A DNA stretch of 13,976 nucleotides from an uncultured Oscillospiraceae bacterium (GCA_934589325.1 CAKTNU010000022.1:1-13976); one strand, 5' to 3'. Shown: positions 1-6,873, numbered from the stretch's first letter. Notes: generated from the letters alone by a model not told the origin. Program-made: numbers and translations.

Positions 1-404
1 GTGAGGTTGTAGTCAACGGAACCGTCATCGTTCTGAACGACGTCAACATCGCCCATGCCATAGTAGGTGTAATCGGTACCGTTGTAGGCAACGGTCTCGC
101 CCTCTATGCCGTGGTGAATGATCGCGCCGCCGCGGTCAGCAGCAAGTAGACCGCCGGTGAAGCTGGAGACGACTTCCTCATCATACGCGGTGGTATAGAA
201 GAAGGGGCTGAACTTCTGGCCAAAAGTAGCGGTTGCATAGACCAGAGTGGACGTGTTCTCCTCGACAGGTGCTGCAGTCTCTTCTGCAGGTGCTTCGGAC
301 TCGGCGGGTGCGGGAGTGCTGGAGTTGCCGCATGCGCAGAGAGCAAGAACCATAACAAGAGCCAGAACCAGAGCGAGGATCTTCTTGATGTTGCTCATTT
401 TCAT
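1..404 (-). CDS. ABC transporter substrate-binding lipoprotein, family 5 (peptide type), 3' part outside window
   Basis: Only the first 134 or so residues are in the window; the reading frame is still open at base 1. The start shows a classic lipoprotein signal: basic MKMSNIKK, a hydrophobic core, and lipobox L22-C23-A24-C25, followed by a low-complexity Ser/Pro/Ala/Glu linker. The mature part begins STLVYATATFGQKFSPFFYTT and continues with a 'SSFTGGLLAADRGG' segment. This resembles the N-terminal lobe of SBP_bac_5 proteins (OppA/DppA/NikA type), which capture peptides outside the membrane and pass them to ABC permeases. An AAGGAGG site (409-415) lies 4 nt before the ATG at 404 and 10 nt before a second in-frame ATG at 398, so either may be the real start. 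It lies 76 nt after the membrane-protein gene at 481-1014 and probably shares its promoter. Permease and ATPase genes would be expected beyond the left edge. Family is fairly sure; substrate is unknown. Confidence 0.85.
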   Translation of the reverse strand, partial: MKMSNIKKILALVLALVMVLALCACGNSSTPAPAESEAPAEETAAPVEENTSTLVYATATFGQKFSPFFYTTAYDEEVVSSFTGGLLAADRGGAIIHHGIEGETVAYNGTDYTYYGMGDVDVVQNDDGSVDYNL

Positions 405-437
405 TTTTCCTCCTTGATAGGATTTTATTTATTAAAC

Positions 438-466
438 GCGGGCTTTCATATAATATATAGCCCTGC
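438..466 (-). other. Intergenic stem-loop before the substrate-binding protein gene
   Basis: GCGGGCT (438-444) can pair with AGCCCTGC (459-466) with one bulged base, around an AT-rich loop. It sits between two genes that probably share a transcript. Such hairpins often stabilise mRNA ends or tune expression of the abundant binding protein. There is no T-run after it on the minus strand, so a terminator is unlikely. The role is inferred only. Confidence 0.35.
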
Positions 467-480
467 GGTTAATAACGGGA

Positions 481-1014
481 TCAGAATACGTCCGTAGCGA
501 CTGCCTGACGGCGGGAGAACGCCAGTGCGAACACCGCGCACAGTATCACGGCGCCGACGGCAAACGCGATATCGGACGAATTGAGCTTTTCGGGCGCCGC
601 TATCGCGGTAATGCCCTCGGCCAAAAGAGCCGCGGCGGTGAGGATGATGCCGAACACCGAGGCCGATGGGAGATTGCCCGAAACCTTTTCCACCTCCGAG
701 CGCTTGAGCTTATCTCCGGCGCGGAGCAGCGCGAACACCGCGGTGCTGACGTACCAGAGCGGCACGACGGAAAACACGAAGGGGAGTATCACATACATGA
801 GCTTTCCGGCCCCGGACGGGAGCCACAGCGCAGCGAGATATGCAAGCCAGCCGACAACGGCGGCAGGAGCAAGAATACGGCCGCTTTTCTTAGCAGCGGC
901 AGCATCGCAGAAGCGGAAATATGCCCCGACGTAAACGGGAACGGACTTCACCCGGCCCTTACTGTCAAGCGTGTCGGAAAACTCGTAATCGCGGACATAT
1001 TTTTTCTTTGCCAT
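481..1014 (-). CDS. Four-helix membrane protein of unknown function, upstream of the ABC binding protein
   Basis: This 177-residue protein has no signal peptide. A basic, hydrophilic N-terminus (MAKKKYVRDYEFSDTLD) precedes a short amphipathic stretch and four predicted membrane helices at about residues 47-65, 72-97, 118-139 and 148-166. A charged cytoplasmic-looking loop (DKLKRSEVEK, about 101-110) separates helices two and three. No catalytic motif is visible and I do not recognise a named family. It is the first gene after a perfect sigma-A promoter (1104-1132) and is followed after 76 nt by a substrate-binding lipoprotein, so it is probably the first cistron of a peptide-transporter operon and may be an accessory membrane component. 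The ribosome site is weak (AGGG at 1025-1028, about 10 nt from the ATG) and lies in a small hairpin. The ORF is clearly real, given its composition, promoter and context; its function is not known. Confidence 0.8.
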   Translation of the reverse strand: MAKKKYVRDYEFSDTLDSKGRVKSVPVYVGAYFRFCDAAAAKKSGRILAPAAVVGWLAYLAALWLPSGAGKLMYVILPFVFSVVPLWYVSTAVFALLRAGDKLKRSEVEKVSGNLPSASVFGIILTAAALLAEGITAIAAPEKLNSSDIAFAVGAVILCAVFALAFSRRQAVATDVF

Positions 1015-1025
1015 TGAAACTCATC

Positions 1026-1067
1026 CCTGCCGGCTTTTGCAGGCGCACCAGCGGGTTGCGCCGGTGC
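1026..1067 (-). promoter_or_regulatory. Structured 5' leader with two hairpins
   Basis: In the minus-strand RNA between the promoter and the ATG at 1014, bases 1067-1059 and 1053-1045 form a 9-bp stem (GCACCGGCG with CGCUGGUGC, one G-U pair) around a 5-nt loop. The G-U pair exists only in the minus-strand RNA; the plus strand would have an A-C mismatch. A second, 5-bp stem (CCTGC/GCAGG, 1039-1043 with 1026-1030) covers most of the weak AGGG ribosome site. This could limit translation, but no known riboswitch or leader peptide is recognised. Confidence 0.45.
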
Positions 1068-1103
1068 AAATTGCTAAAGTCGGTTTACATATTGTGATAT
1101 GTC

Positions 1104-1132
1104 ATTATATCTGAATTATTACCATTTGTCAA
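1104..1132 (-). promoter_or_regulatory. Perfect-consensus sigma-A promoter for the membrane protein/ABC operon
   Basis: On the minus strand the -35 box TTGACA (1132-1127) and the -10 box TATAAT (1109-1104) are both exact matches and are separated by exactly 17 bp. Transcription should start near 1097, giving a leader of roughly 80 nt before the ATG at 1014. Confidence 0.85.
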
Positions 1133-1349
1133 TGATGACCACGGCAAAGAAAGCACAAAGTCCACCGCTGGCGCACAAGTGTTTCTGTAGCACTATACAC
1201 AAAAGCCGGATCGCAACCGTCGGATTCGTAAGATTATGCATTACGTTTTGTAATGTATATGTATATTTCGACGGGAATCTTCCCACGAGCTCTTCCTCTT
1301 TGGGGAAAATGCAGTACAGTGCAGGATAGTACGCGATAATACGCGGCAA
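1133..1349. other. Non-coding spacer between the spoIIR terminator and the 1104-1132 promoter
   Basis: I see no convincing gene here. Two 76-codon open frames overlap on opposite strands but lack ribosome sites, run through the promoter or terminator, and read as low-quality translation. One imperfect 10-bp dyad (1235-1244 with 1250-1259, one G-T) is present; its meaning is unknown. Confidence 0.5.
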
Positions 1350-1382
1350 AATCCCATCCGCTCATATCGGGCAGATGGGATT
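1348..1382 (-). terminator. Rho-independent terminator after spoIIR
   Basis: AATCCCATC (1350-1358) pairs perfectly with GATGGGATT (1374-1382), a 9-bp stem around a 15-nt loop. On the minus strand the stem runs into a short TTTT. It lies 17 nt past the spoIIR stop. The T-run is short, so efficiency is uncertain. Confidence 0.6.
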
Positions 1383-1399
1383 ATACATCATTATTCATG

Positions 1400-2008
1400 T
1401 CATTGCAAGAGGTTTTTCAGGCTTTGCCACAGTTCTATGATCTTGAATTTGAATAAATAACCGTTTTCTTCGCTGATTATGCCATAATCTTCTGCGTCCA
1501 TCGCGGCTCGGAGTTCATCCTCGGTCACGGCGCCTGTGCACAGCGGCGGAAAAGCCACACACCACCAGTTGTGCCCTTCGCCATCGCCGAGTATCACACG
1601 CAGGGATTCATATTCCCCTGCCGGGAGCGCAAAATTTTCATAGCGCCGCGTCGGGTACTTCTCCCGGCGGAGCGTGACACGCACGCTCCGCCCCTCGGCG
1701 GCAAGGCCGGCGGCTTCGGCGATGCCGGCAGTATTCCGCGAAATTATTTCCCGCGCCTCATCCGCATCCGCCGCATTTTCGAGCCTCGGGCGCAGATAGT
1801 CCAGCACGGCATCGCGCACGCGCAGCTTTATTGCCTGCTCCTGCGCATCGTCCGAGGCGGCAATGACATGCAGCCGTATCAGCCGTGAGCTTATGGAGCT
1901 CTGCCGCGCCTCCGCCCATGCTCCTGCGCACAGACTCACGCACAGCGCCAGCAGCGCCGCCAGTTCCCATATTTTAAGCGTCCTGCTCTTACTATTATAA
2001 TCATGCAT
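1400..2008 (-). CDS. spoIIR: Stage II sporulation protein R
   Basis: SpoIIR is the forespore-made signal that is secreted into the intermembrane space and triggers SpoIIGA to process pro-sigma-E in the mother cell (known from Bacillus subtilis). The 202-residue product has an N-terminal membrane or secretion segment at about 13-32 and then the family's conserved blocks: SRLIRLHVIAASDDAQEQAIKL (41-62) followed by VRDAVL (64-69), and a C-terminal block with LPAGEYESLRVILG (128-141) and NWWCVAFPPLC (147-157). Length is normal for the family. The ATG at 2008 is chosen because AAAGGCGG (2016-2023) lies 7 nt upstream. A sigma-F-like promoter at 2040-2069 gives it its own start within the gap after ispE, and read-through from the ispE/glucosidase run is also possible. 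A terminator follows at 1348-1382. Identification is secure and implies that the organism forms endospores or descends from one that did. Confidence 0.95.
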   Translation of the reverse strand: MHDYNSKSRTLKIWELAALLALCVSLCAGAWAEARQSSISSRLIRLHVIAASDDAQEQAIKLRVRDAVLDYLRPRLENAADADEAREIISRNTAGIAEAAGLAAEGRSVRVTLRREKYPTRRYENFALPAGEYESLRVILGDGEGHNWWCVAFPPLCTGAVTEDELRAAMDAEDYGIISEENGYLFKFKIIELWQSLKNLLQ

Positions 2009-2039
2009 AACGAAACCGCCTTTACTATGTATTTACACA

Positions 2040-2069
2040 CAGTATCGGCGGTTATTCTGATTTTTATAC
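2040..2069 (-). promoter_or_regulatory. Sigma-F (forespore) type promoter of spoIIR
   Basis: On the minus strand, GTATA (2069-2065) is followed after exactly 15 bp by GCCGATACTG (2049-2040). The published B. subtilis sigma-F pattern is approximately GYATA, 15 bp, then GGNNANAHTR; only the second G of the -10 element differs. The predicted start near 2034 leaves a leader of about 25 nt that includes the spoIIR ribosome site. spoIIR is a known sigma-F gene in Bacillus and Clostridia, so position and sequence agree. There is no good sigma-A promoter in the same gap. Confidence 0.7.
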
Positions 2070-2077
2070 AGGATGCT

Positions 2078-2950
2078 TCAGAGCAATCTGCCGACGTTGC
2101 CGGCAATGCAGCAAAAACCGTACTCGCCATTGAGTTCATCCCGCGCCGCTCCTGCGGCGGCCATGTCGGTAAACACTCCGAAAACGGCTGAGCCGGTGCC
2201 GGTCATGACCGCGCCGAGCGCACCGTGGTCGATAAGCACGCTCTTTATCGCGGCTACGGTCCGCATGCGCCTGTCGCTCACATCCTCAAAGACGTTATAC
2301 ATCCGGCGGCATATCTCCGGCAGCCCGCCGCGCTCGAGCGCGGATACCAGACCTGCGGTATCCGGATGGCGGCGAAGGCTGATGCCGTCGAGCTTGCGGA
2401 ACAGCTCCGGAGTAGATATTGAAAAATGCGGCTTGCAGATAACATAGATGCACTCCGGCATCGGCGGCAGAGCGGACAGCAGCTCGCCGCGGCCATGAGC
2501 CAGCATAGTGCCGCCGCGGATGCAGAAGGCGACATCCGAACCGACCTCCGCGCCCAGTTCCTCGAGCCGCTCCGCGCTGAGGCGGCTTTCAAACGCACGG
2601 TTCAGCCCTCGCAGCACCGCCGCCGCGTCCGACGAGCCACCGCCCATACCGGCACCGACAGGGATACGCTTGTCAATGCGGATGCTCATCCCCGGCTCCG
2701 GCTCTCCTACGGCGGCAAAAAATCTCTTCGCCGCCCGAACCGCGAGGTTCCTGTCGTCCCCGGGAATGAAGGGCAGACTCGTCCTCGCGGATATCCTGCC
2801 GGAATCGTTGAAGCTCATGCGCACATCGTCGCACAGTGAAACGGTCTGCATTATCATGGCCATGTCATGATATCCGTCGGCTCGCCGCGCCGTGACGTCC
2901 AGCGAGATATTTATTTTTGCATAGGCCTTTTCTATTATATCTTCACGCAA
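2078..2950 (-). CDS. ispE: 4-diphosphocytidyl-2-C-methyl-D-erythritol kinase
   Basis: IspE phosphorylates CDP-methylerythritol with ATP in the cytosolic MEP route to isoprenoid precursors. The 290-residue protein has the GHMP-kinase layout: AYAKIN at 9-14 with the catalytic Lys12, DGYHDM at 25-30, the glycine-rich ATP loop PVGAGMGGGSSDAA at 97-110, GSDVAF at 137-142 with the catalytic Asp139, and the C-terminal GHMP motif MTGTGSAVFGVF. Length is typical. The start appears to be TTG at 2950: the only possible in-frame start before conserved sequence, because a stop lies five codons upstream at 2963-2965. It overlaps the glucosidase stop by 8 bp and has only a weak ribosome site, so translation is probably coupled to that gene. 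In other Firmicutes ispE is also often near spoIIR or purR. Very secure call; the start is less sure. Confidence 0.95.
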   Translation of the reverse strand: MREDIIEKAYAKINISLDVTARRADGYHDMAMIMQTVSLCDDVRMSFNDSGRISARTSLPFIPGDDRNLAVRAAKRFFAAVGEPEPGMSIRIDKRIPVGAGMGGGSSDAAAVLRGLNRAFESRLSAERLEELGAEVGSDVAFCIRGGTMLAHGRGELLSALPPMPECIYVICKPHFSISTPELFRKLDGISLRRHPDTAGLVSALERGGLPEICRRMYNVFEDVSDRRMRTVAAIKSVLIDHGALGAVMTGTGSAVFGVFTDMAAAGAARDELNGEYGFCCIAGNVGRLL

Positions 2951-4622
2951 ACAGATACACTCTCATTTCATAGGGTCTGGTAGTAAAGCCCTCGGATATG
3001 ACGAAATTATGTTCATAATTGTTCAGCGCCAGCGCCGCCGTGCTGATCTTCAGGCTCTCCGGCGCATCGAAGCGCACTGCGTCCCGCGTGAACGAGCAGA
3101 CAACGAGCAGCTTTTTGTCCTCATAGGTACGCAGATAGACATAGAGGTTTTTATCGTTCGGCAGCAGCTCCTGATAATCGCCATAGAGCGCTACGGGGTT
3201 TTCCTTGCGGAATTTTATGAGCTTCCGGTAGAAATTCAGCAGGGAATCGGGGTCATCCTCCTGTGCGGCAACATTTATCTCGGTATAATTGTCGTTTACG
3301 TAGAACCACGGCTTGCCGGTAGTAAAGCCGGCGTTTGCGCCGTCCGTCCACTGCATGGGCGAGCGTGCGCTGTCCCTGCAGGAGCGCTGCACCATTTCCA
3401 GCACCTTTTTCTTCGGCAGGAACTTTGATGCGATGCGCACGGCGTTGTGAGTCATTACGTCCTCATACATGTTCACATCCGGCAGGCGCAGGTTCAGCAT
3501 GCCTATTTCCTGCCCCTGGTATATAAACGGTGTGCCGCGCTGGAGCATATACATTGCGGCCAGCATCTTGCCGCTCTCATTGCGGTAGGCCTCGTTTCCG
3601 TAACGGCTGATTATCCGCGGATGGTCGTGATTTTCAATATACAGCGCATTCCAGCCGCGCCCGGCCAGCTTATACTGCCAGTCGCTGAACGCCTTCTTCA
3701 TCTTGATCAGGTTGAAGGGCAGCTGTACCATGTCTATCATGAAGCAGTCAGCCTCCATATGTGAGAAGGCGATCATCTCGTCGAGCACCTGATCCGGCCC
3801 CTCGGTTACATACTGCAGAGCGATATCTGCCGTAGTCAGCGGGCTCTCTCCGACGGTGAAGCAGTCGTAGCAGTCCAGCACGTCGCGCTTGAACTCCATA
3901 AGGTACTCATGCACCCTCGGGCCGTTCGAGTAATATTTATAGCCGTTTGCCGCGGGCAGCCACGGATATGAGTCGGGCAGGCCGTCAGTCTTGGAGATAA
4001 AGGTGATGACGTCCTCACGGAAGCCGTCCACGCCCATGTCCAGCCAGAACTGCATGATGCGCTTGACTTCCTCTCGCACCTTTGGATTATCCATATTAAG
4101 ATCGGGCTGCTTTTTGGCGAAGAGGTGCAGATAATACTCATCCAGCCCCTCGTCGTATTCCCATGCGCCGCCCTCGAACATACTCGTCCAGTTGTTCGGC
4201 GGGCGGCGTTTGCCGCGCACGGTCTTGCCCGGCCGCCATATATAATAATCGTGATAGGGATTATCCTTGCTCTTGCGGCTCTCGATGAACCACTTGTGCT
4301 CATCGCTGGTGTGGTTGACAACGAGATCCACGAAAACGCGCATACCGCGATCATGCGCCCCGTCAAGCACCTGCCTGAACACGTCGAGGTCGCCGAACTC
4401 GGGGTTTATGTCCATGTAATCCGAGATATCATAGCCGAAATCCGCGTTAGGTGACGGATATATCGGCGAGAACCATATCGCGTCCACGCCGAGGCTCTTG
4501 ATGTAATCCAGCTTTGCCAGCACGCCCCACAGGTCGCCGATACCGTCACCGTTGCCGTCGCAGAAGCTGCGCGTCCATATCTGGTACACCGACATCTCCT
4601 TATGCCACTGTTTTGATGCCAT
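2943..4622 (-). CDS. GH13 alpha-glucosidase, oligo-1,6-glucosidase type
   Basis: This 559-residue cytosolic enzyme (no signal peptide) is predicted to release glucose from the non-reducing end of isomalto- or other alpha-gluco-oligosaccharides. Visible GH13 features: a Ca-site motif DGNGDGIGD (22-30), region I DLVVNH (99-104), region V QPDLN (172-176), region II GFREDVITF with nucleophile Asp204, region III FTVGES with acid/base Glu259, and region IV ENHD with Asp333. The Val directly after the nucleophile is the residue linked to alpha-1,6 preference in GH13_31 enzymes (Thr or Ala marks alpha-1,4). Glu replaces the usual Met before Asp204. Trehalose-6-phosphate hydrolase is a related alternative. 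The ATG at 4622 is chosen because AAAAAGGGGG (4630-4639) lies 7 nt upstream; a longer frame from 4658 would start inside the promoter -10 box. It is first in a run with ispE and spoIIR. No sugar transporter is nearby. Confidence 0.9.
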   Translation of the reverse strand: MASKQWHKEMSVYQIWTRSFCDGNGDGIGDLWGVLAKLDYIKSLGVDAIWFSPIYPSPNADFGYDISDYMDINPEFGDLDVFRQVLDGAHDRGMRVFVDLVVNHTSDEHKWFIESRKSKDNPYHDYYIWRPGKTVRGKRRPPNNWTSMFEGGAWEYDEGLDEYYLHLFAKKQPDLNMDNPKVREEVKRIMQFWLDMGVDGFREDVITFISKTDGLPDSYPWLPAANGYKYYSNGPRVHEYLMEFKRDVLDCYDCFTVGESPLTTADIALQYVTEGPDQVLDEMIAFSHMEADCFMIDMVQLPFNLIKMKKAFSDWQYKLAGRGWNALYIENHDHPRIISRYGNEAYRNESGKMLAAMYMLQRGTPFIYQGQEIGMLNLRLPDVNMYEDVMTHNAVRIASKFLPKKKVLEMVQRSCRDSARSPMQWTDGANAGFTTGKPWFYVNDNYTEINVAAQEDDPDSLLNFYRKLIKFRKENPVALYGDYQELLPNDKNLYVYLRTYEDKKLLVVCSFTRDAVRFDAPESLKISTAALALNNYEHNFVISEGFTTRPYEMRVYLFA

Positions 4623-4648
4623 TACAGCACCCCCTTTTTCCTGCTGAT

Positions 4649-4677
4649 ATTTTACCACGTTTTTACGCCTCGCTCAA
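4649..4677 (-). promoter_or_regulatory. Sigma-A promoter of the glucosidase-ispE-spoIIR run
   Basis: On the minus strand TTGAGC (4677-4672) is followed after 17 bp by TAAAAT (4654-4649). The predicted start is near 4642, about 20 nt before the ATG at 4622. Four of six and five of six bases match the consensus. Confidence 0.6.
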
Positions 4678-4831
4678 CATTTTTTCGCACTTTTTGGGCA
4701 AACGCGTACATCTGGCGCAGTATCACATTTTTTGAGCTGCAAATTGCCGCCCCCCGGCTGCGTTCGCCGTACTCTCTGTCCGCTTTTGGTTCCCGAAAGA
4801 TTTCTGTCCGCGTCGGTTTTGCGCATATATA

Positions 4832-4860
4832 TTGACTTATTGCATAAAAACGGCTATAAT
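4832..4860 (+). promoter_or_regulatory. Sigma-A promoter of the Ig-like surface protein
   Basis: TTGACT (4832-4837), a 17-bp spacer, and an exact TATAAT (4855-4860). The predicted start is near 4867, leaving a short leader of about 35 nt. The stretch 4678-4831 between this and the divergent glucosidase promoter holds no gene that I can see. Confidence 0.8.
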
Positions 4861-4901
4861 ATATATTTGTATAAGTATGTTTGAAAGGATATGCTTTTTC
4901 C

Positions 4902-6419
4902 ATGAAAAAACGTTTATTCTCTTTTCTTTTGATCTTCATCCTGCTGCTCGGCCTTATGCCTGCGGCAATGGCGGATTATACCAATCTTGGTACGGCTGTC
5001 GCCGGCCAGTCCATGGACATTATTCTCGATAAGAACGAGTATTCCGCCGTTGCACGCACCTCCGGCAGCATCCCGACCGGCTGCGTTGTGGAAACCGAGC
5101 TGCGCGACGGCTCGTATCATCACTATCTGCGCGGCACTCCGACCTCCGCCGGTGAATATACCTTTACCTTGGCTTTCTCCGCCGACGGCACCAATCCCGG
5201 CAAAACCGTTACCTACTCCGGCCTCATCGTCGCCGCGACGCCGACCGTGTACACCCCCGGCAACATCAGCTGCTATCAGGGTGACGACGTGTCGATAGAC
5301 CTGCGCGCCTCCGTCAGCGATTACGGCACGCTGAGCTACAAATGGTTTTATAACAACTACAACAGCAACCACGGCGGCACCGCAATAAGCGGCGCATCCG
5401 GCAGCAGCTATCGCCCCAGCACGGCCAACACCGGAGTGACCTATTACTACTGTGAGGTCACTAACACCAATAACGGCCAGACCGCTACCGTCATCACCAC
5501 CCCCATATCCGTGACCGTTGACGAGGCCGCCGTGTCCTACATATCCGTCGTCAGTATGCCGAACCGCATGGAGTACACTGTCGGCGACTGGCTCGATGCT
5601 ACCGGCATAAAGGTCCGCGTCGTATACACCAACGGCCGCACAGAGGATATCGATACCGGCTTTGGTCTCTACCCGACCGAGCTGCGCGACTCCGGCCGCA
5701 TTGACATCACCGTCGATTACAAGGGCAAGGAATGTACCTTTACCGTCAACGTCAAGGAGGATGAGAAGAAGATCGCCAATATGAGCATCATCTCCAAGCC
5801 CTCCAAGCTCGAATATACCGTCGGCGACACTCTTGATACCGAGGGGCTCAAGCTCCGTGTGAGCTATACTGACGGCACCAGCGAGGACATCACCACCGGC
5901 TTTACCTGCTCCCCCACCACGCTCAGCAAAGAGGGAACTCAAGCAATAACCGTGACCTATGAGGGCAAGAGCACCAGTTTTACCGTCAAGGTCAAGGCCG
6001 CGGACGAGGTCAAAAGCATCTCTGTCGTCACTCCGCCGACCAAGCTCGAGTATAAGGTAGGCGAGAAGATAGACCTCAGCGGCCTCAAGCTCAGCGTCGA
6101 CACCGGCAGCGAAGTCAAAGAGGTGACTACAGGCTTTACGGTATCGCCCAGCAGCTTCAGTAAAGCCGGCGAATACGAGGTCAAGGTAATATACGGCGGC
6201 AAGGAGACCACCTTCAGAGTCACCGTTACAGACGATGCCGCCGAGACCCCGTCCGCCAGTGAGTCTCCGGCTTCTCCATCTGCTAGCAGCAGTGTGCAGC
6301 AGCCCGCGAAGAAGTCCAACGTTCTGCTTGTGGCAGGTATAATCGCGGCTATCCTCGCACTCGCCGCGCTCGGCGCATATGTCTATGTCATGAACCGCGG
6401 CGGCAAGCGCAGAAGATAA
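4902..6419 (+). CDS. Secreted membrane-anchored protein with three bacterial Ig-like (Big_3-type) repeats
   Basis: The 505-residue product begins with a signal peptide (MKKRLFSFLL and a hydrophobic run, likely cut after AMA at about 24). Residues 25-112 form an all-beta-looking domain. Residues 118-207 look like an Ig fold, with C124, W148 and the YYYCEV strand at 181-186. Three tandem repeats of about 75 residues follow (213-285, 292-365, 370-443), each with a pattern like 'KLEYTVGD.LD..GLKLRV.YTDG..EDITTGF..SP' and ending in a Val-rich strand; this matches the bacterial Ig-like group PF07523. A Ser/Pro/Ala linker (446-472), one membrane helix (474-497) and the basic tail RGGKRRR complete it. 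No LPXTG is present, so it is anchored by the membrane helix. A role in surface binding or wall contact is inferred only. ATG 4902 is chosen over an in-frame TTG at 4881 because it starts the signal peptide; AAAGGA lies 12 nt upstream. Confidence 0.85.
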   Translation: MKKRLFSFLLIFILLLGLMPAAMADYTNLGTAVAGQSMDIILDKNEYSAVARTSGSIPTGCVVETELRDGSYHHYLRGTPTSAGEYTFTLAFSADGTNPGKTVTYSGLIVAATPTVYTPGNISCYQGDDVSIDLRASVSDYGTLSYKWFYNNYNSNHGGTAISGASGSSYRPSTANTGVTYYYCEVTNTNNGQTATVITTPISVTVDEAAVSYISVVSMPNRMEYTVGDWLDATGIKVRVVYTNGRTEDIDTGFGLYPTELRDSGRIDITVDYKGKECTFTVNVKEDEKKIANMSIISKPSKLEYTVGDTLDTEGLKLRVSYTDGTSEDITTGFTCSPTTLSKEGTQAITVTYEGKSTSFTVKVKAADEVKSISVVTPPTKLEYKVGEKIDLSGLKLSVDTGSEVKEVTTGFTVSPSSFSKAGEYEVKVIYGGKETTFRVTVTDDAAETPSASESPASPSASSSVQQPAKKSNVLLVAGIIAAILALAALGAYVYVMNRGGKRRR

Positions 6420-6433
6420 GATGTTTTTAAATT

Positions 6434-6485
6434 GTATCATTCGTTCCCGGCTCCTGAGTCGGGAACGAATGATACGAAAATTTTT
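6434..6485 (+). terminator. Large terminator hairpin after the Ig-like protein gene
   Basis: Bases 6434-6453 and 6456-6475 form a 20-bp stem with a single G-U pair in plus-strand RNA, closing 15 nt after the stop codon. GAAAATTTTT follows, so the T-run begins five bases after the stem. It separates this gene from the tRNA promoter. Confidence 0.8.
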
Positions 6486-6519
6486 ACCTGTATCATGCCA
6501 AGAAAAATGCGAAAAGTTA

Positions 6520-6549
6520 TTGACATAAGGTATATAAATATGGTATTAT
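6520..6549 (+). promoter_or_regulatory. Promoter of the tRNA cluster
   Basis: An exact TTGACA (6520-6525) is followed after 18 bp by TATTAT (6544-6549). The predicted start is near 6556, about 20 nt before the first tRNA. Confidence 0.75.
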
Positions 6550-6575
6550 CTCTTGGCTGAATAGGGAACGGCCAT

Positions 6576-6649
6576 GCGGGTGTAGTTCAATGGTAGAACA
6601 CCAGCCTTCCAAGCTGGATACGTGGGTTCGATTCCCATCACCCGCTCCA
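6576..6649 (+). tRNA. tRNA-Gly (TCC)
   Basis: Full cloverleaf: acceptor GCGGGTG pairs with CACCCGC, anticodon stem CCAGC/GCTGG encloses CTTCCAA with anticodon TCC at 6608-6610, and the T-arm has GGTTCGATTCC. The CCA end is encoded (6647-6649). It reads GGA and related Gly codons. Confidence 0.97.
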
Positions 6650-6672
6650 CTAAGCTGGGTGCGGCTTAATAT

Positions 6673-6749
6673 GCGCCAATAGCTCAGCAGGATAGAGCAA
6701 CTGCCTTCTAAGCAGTAGGTCGGGGGTTCGAATCCCTCTTGGCGTGCCA
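6673..6749 (+). tRNA. tRNA-Arg (TCT)
   Basis: Acceptor GCGCCAA pairs with TTGGCGT, with a G1-U72 wobble at the end pair. Anticodon stem ACTGC/GCAGT encloses CTTCTAA, anticodon TCT at 6707-6709. The discriminator is G and CCA is encoded. It reads AGA (and AGG), which are minor Arg codons in GC-rich genes. Confidence 0.96.
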
Positions 6750-6791
6750 TTTGATATAACATCCGAAAGGATTTTATATATAACTTAATAT

Positions 6792-6868
6792 GGTGGGATT
6801 AGCTCAGTTGGCAGAGCACCGGATTGTGGTTCCGGGTGTCGTGGGTTCGAGCCCCATATCCCACCCCA
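6792..6868 (+). tRNA. tRNA-His (GTG)
   Basis: Acceptor GTGGGAT pairs with ATCCCAC; the extra G-1 (6792) faces C73 (6865), as expected for bacterial tRNA-His. Anticodon stem CCGGA/TCCGG encloses TTGTGGT, anticodon GTG at 6826-6828. CCA is encoded. Confidence 0.97.
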
Positions 6869-6873
6869 CGCTT

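Noticed and set aside
1099..1349. Two overlapping 76-codon frames on opposite strands
   Set aside because: No ribosome sites; they run through the consensus promoter and the edge of the spoIIR terminator; no recognisable sequence.
5538..6230. Tandem DNA repeats as a possible CRISPR-like or satellite array
   Set aside because: The periodicity of about 235 bp is the protein-level Ig repeat; DNA identity between copies is partial and in frame.
4914..6440. 508-codon open frame on the minus strand
   Set aside because: It lies exactly antisense to the Ig-like protein gene; the translation is low-complexity Gly/Ala/Val/Asp with no domain, and the plus-strand protein has a signal peptide, repeats and promoter. 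It is a shadow of codon bias.
6517..6762. 81-codon minus-strand frame with EGFEPPTYCLEG and GDGNRTHVSSLEG
   Set aside because: It is the antisense translation of tRNA-Gly and tRNA-Arg genes, a well-known false protein type seen in many databases.
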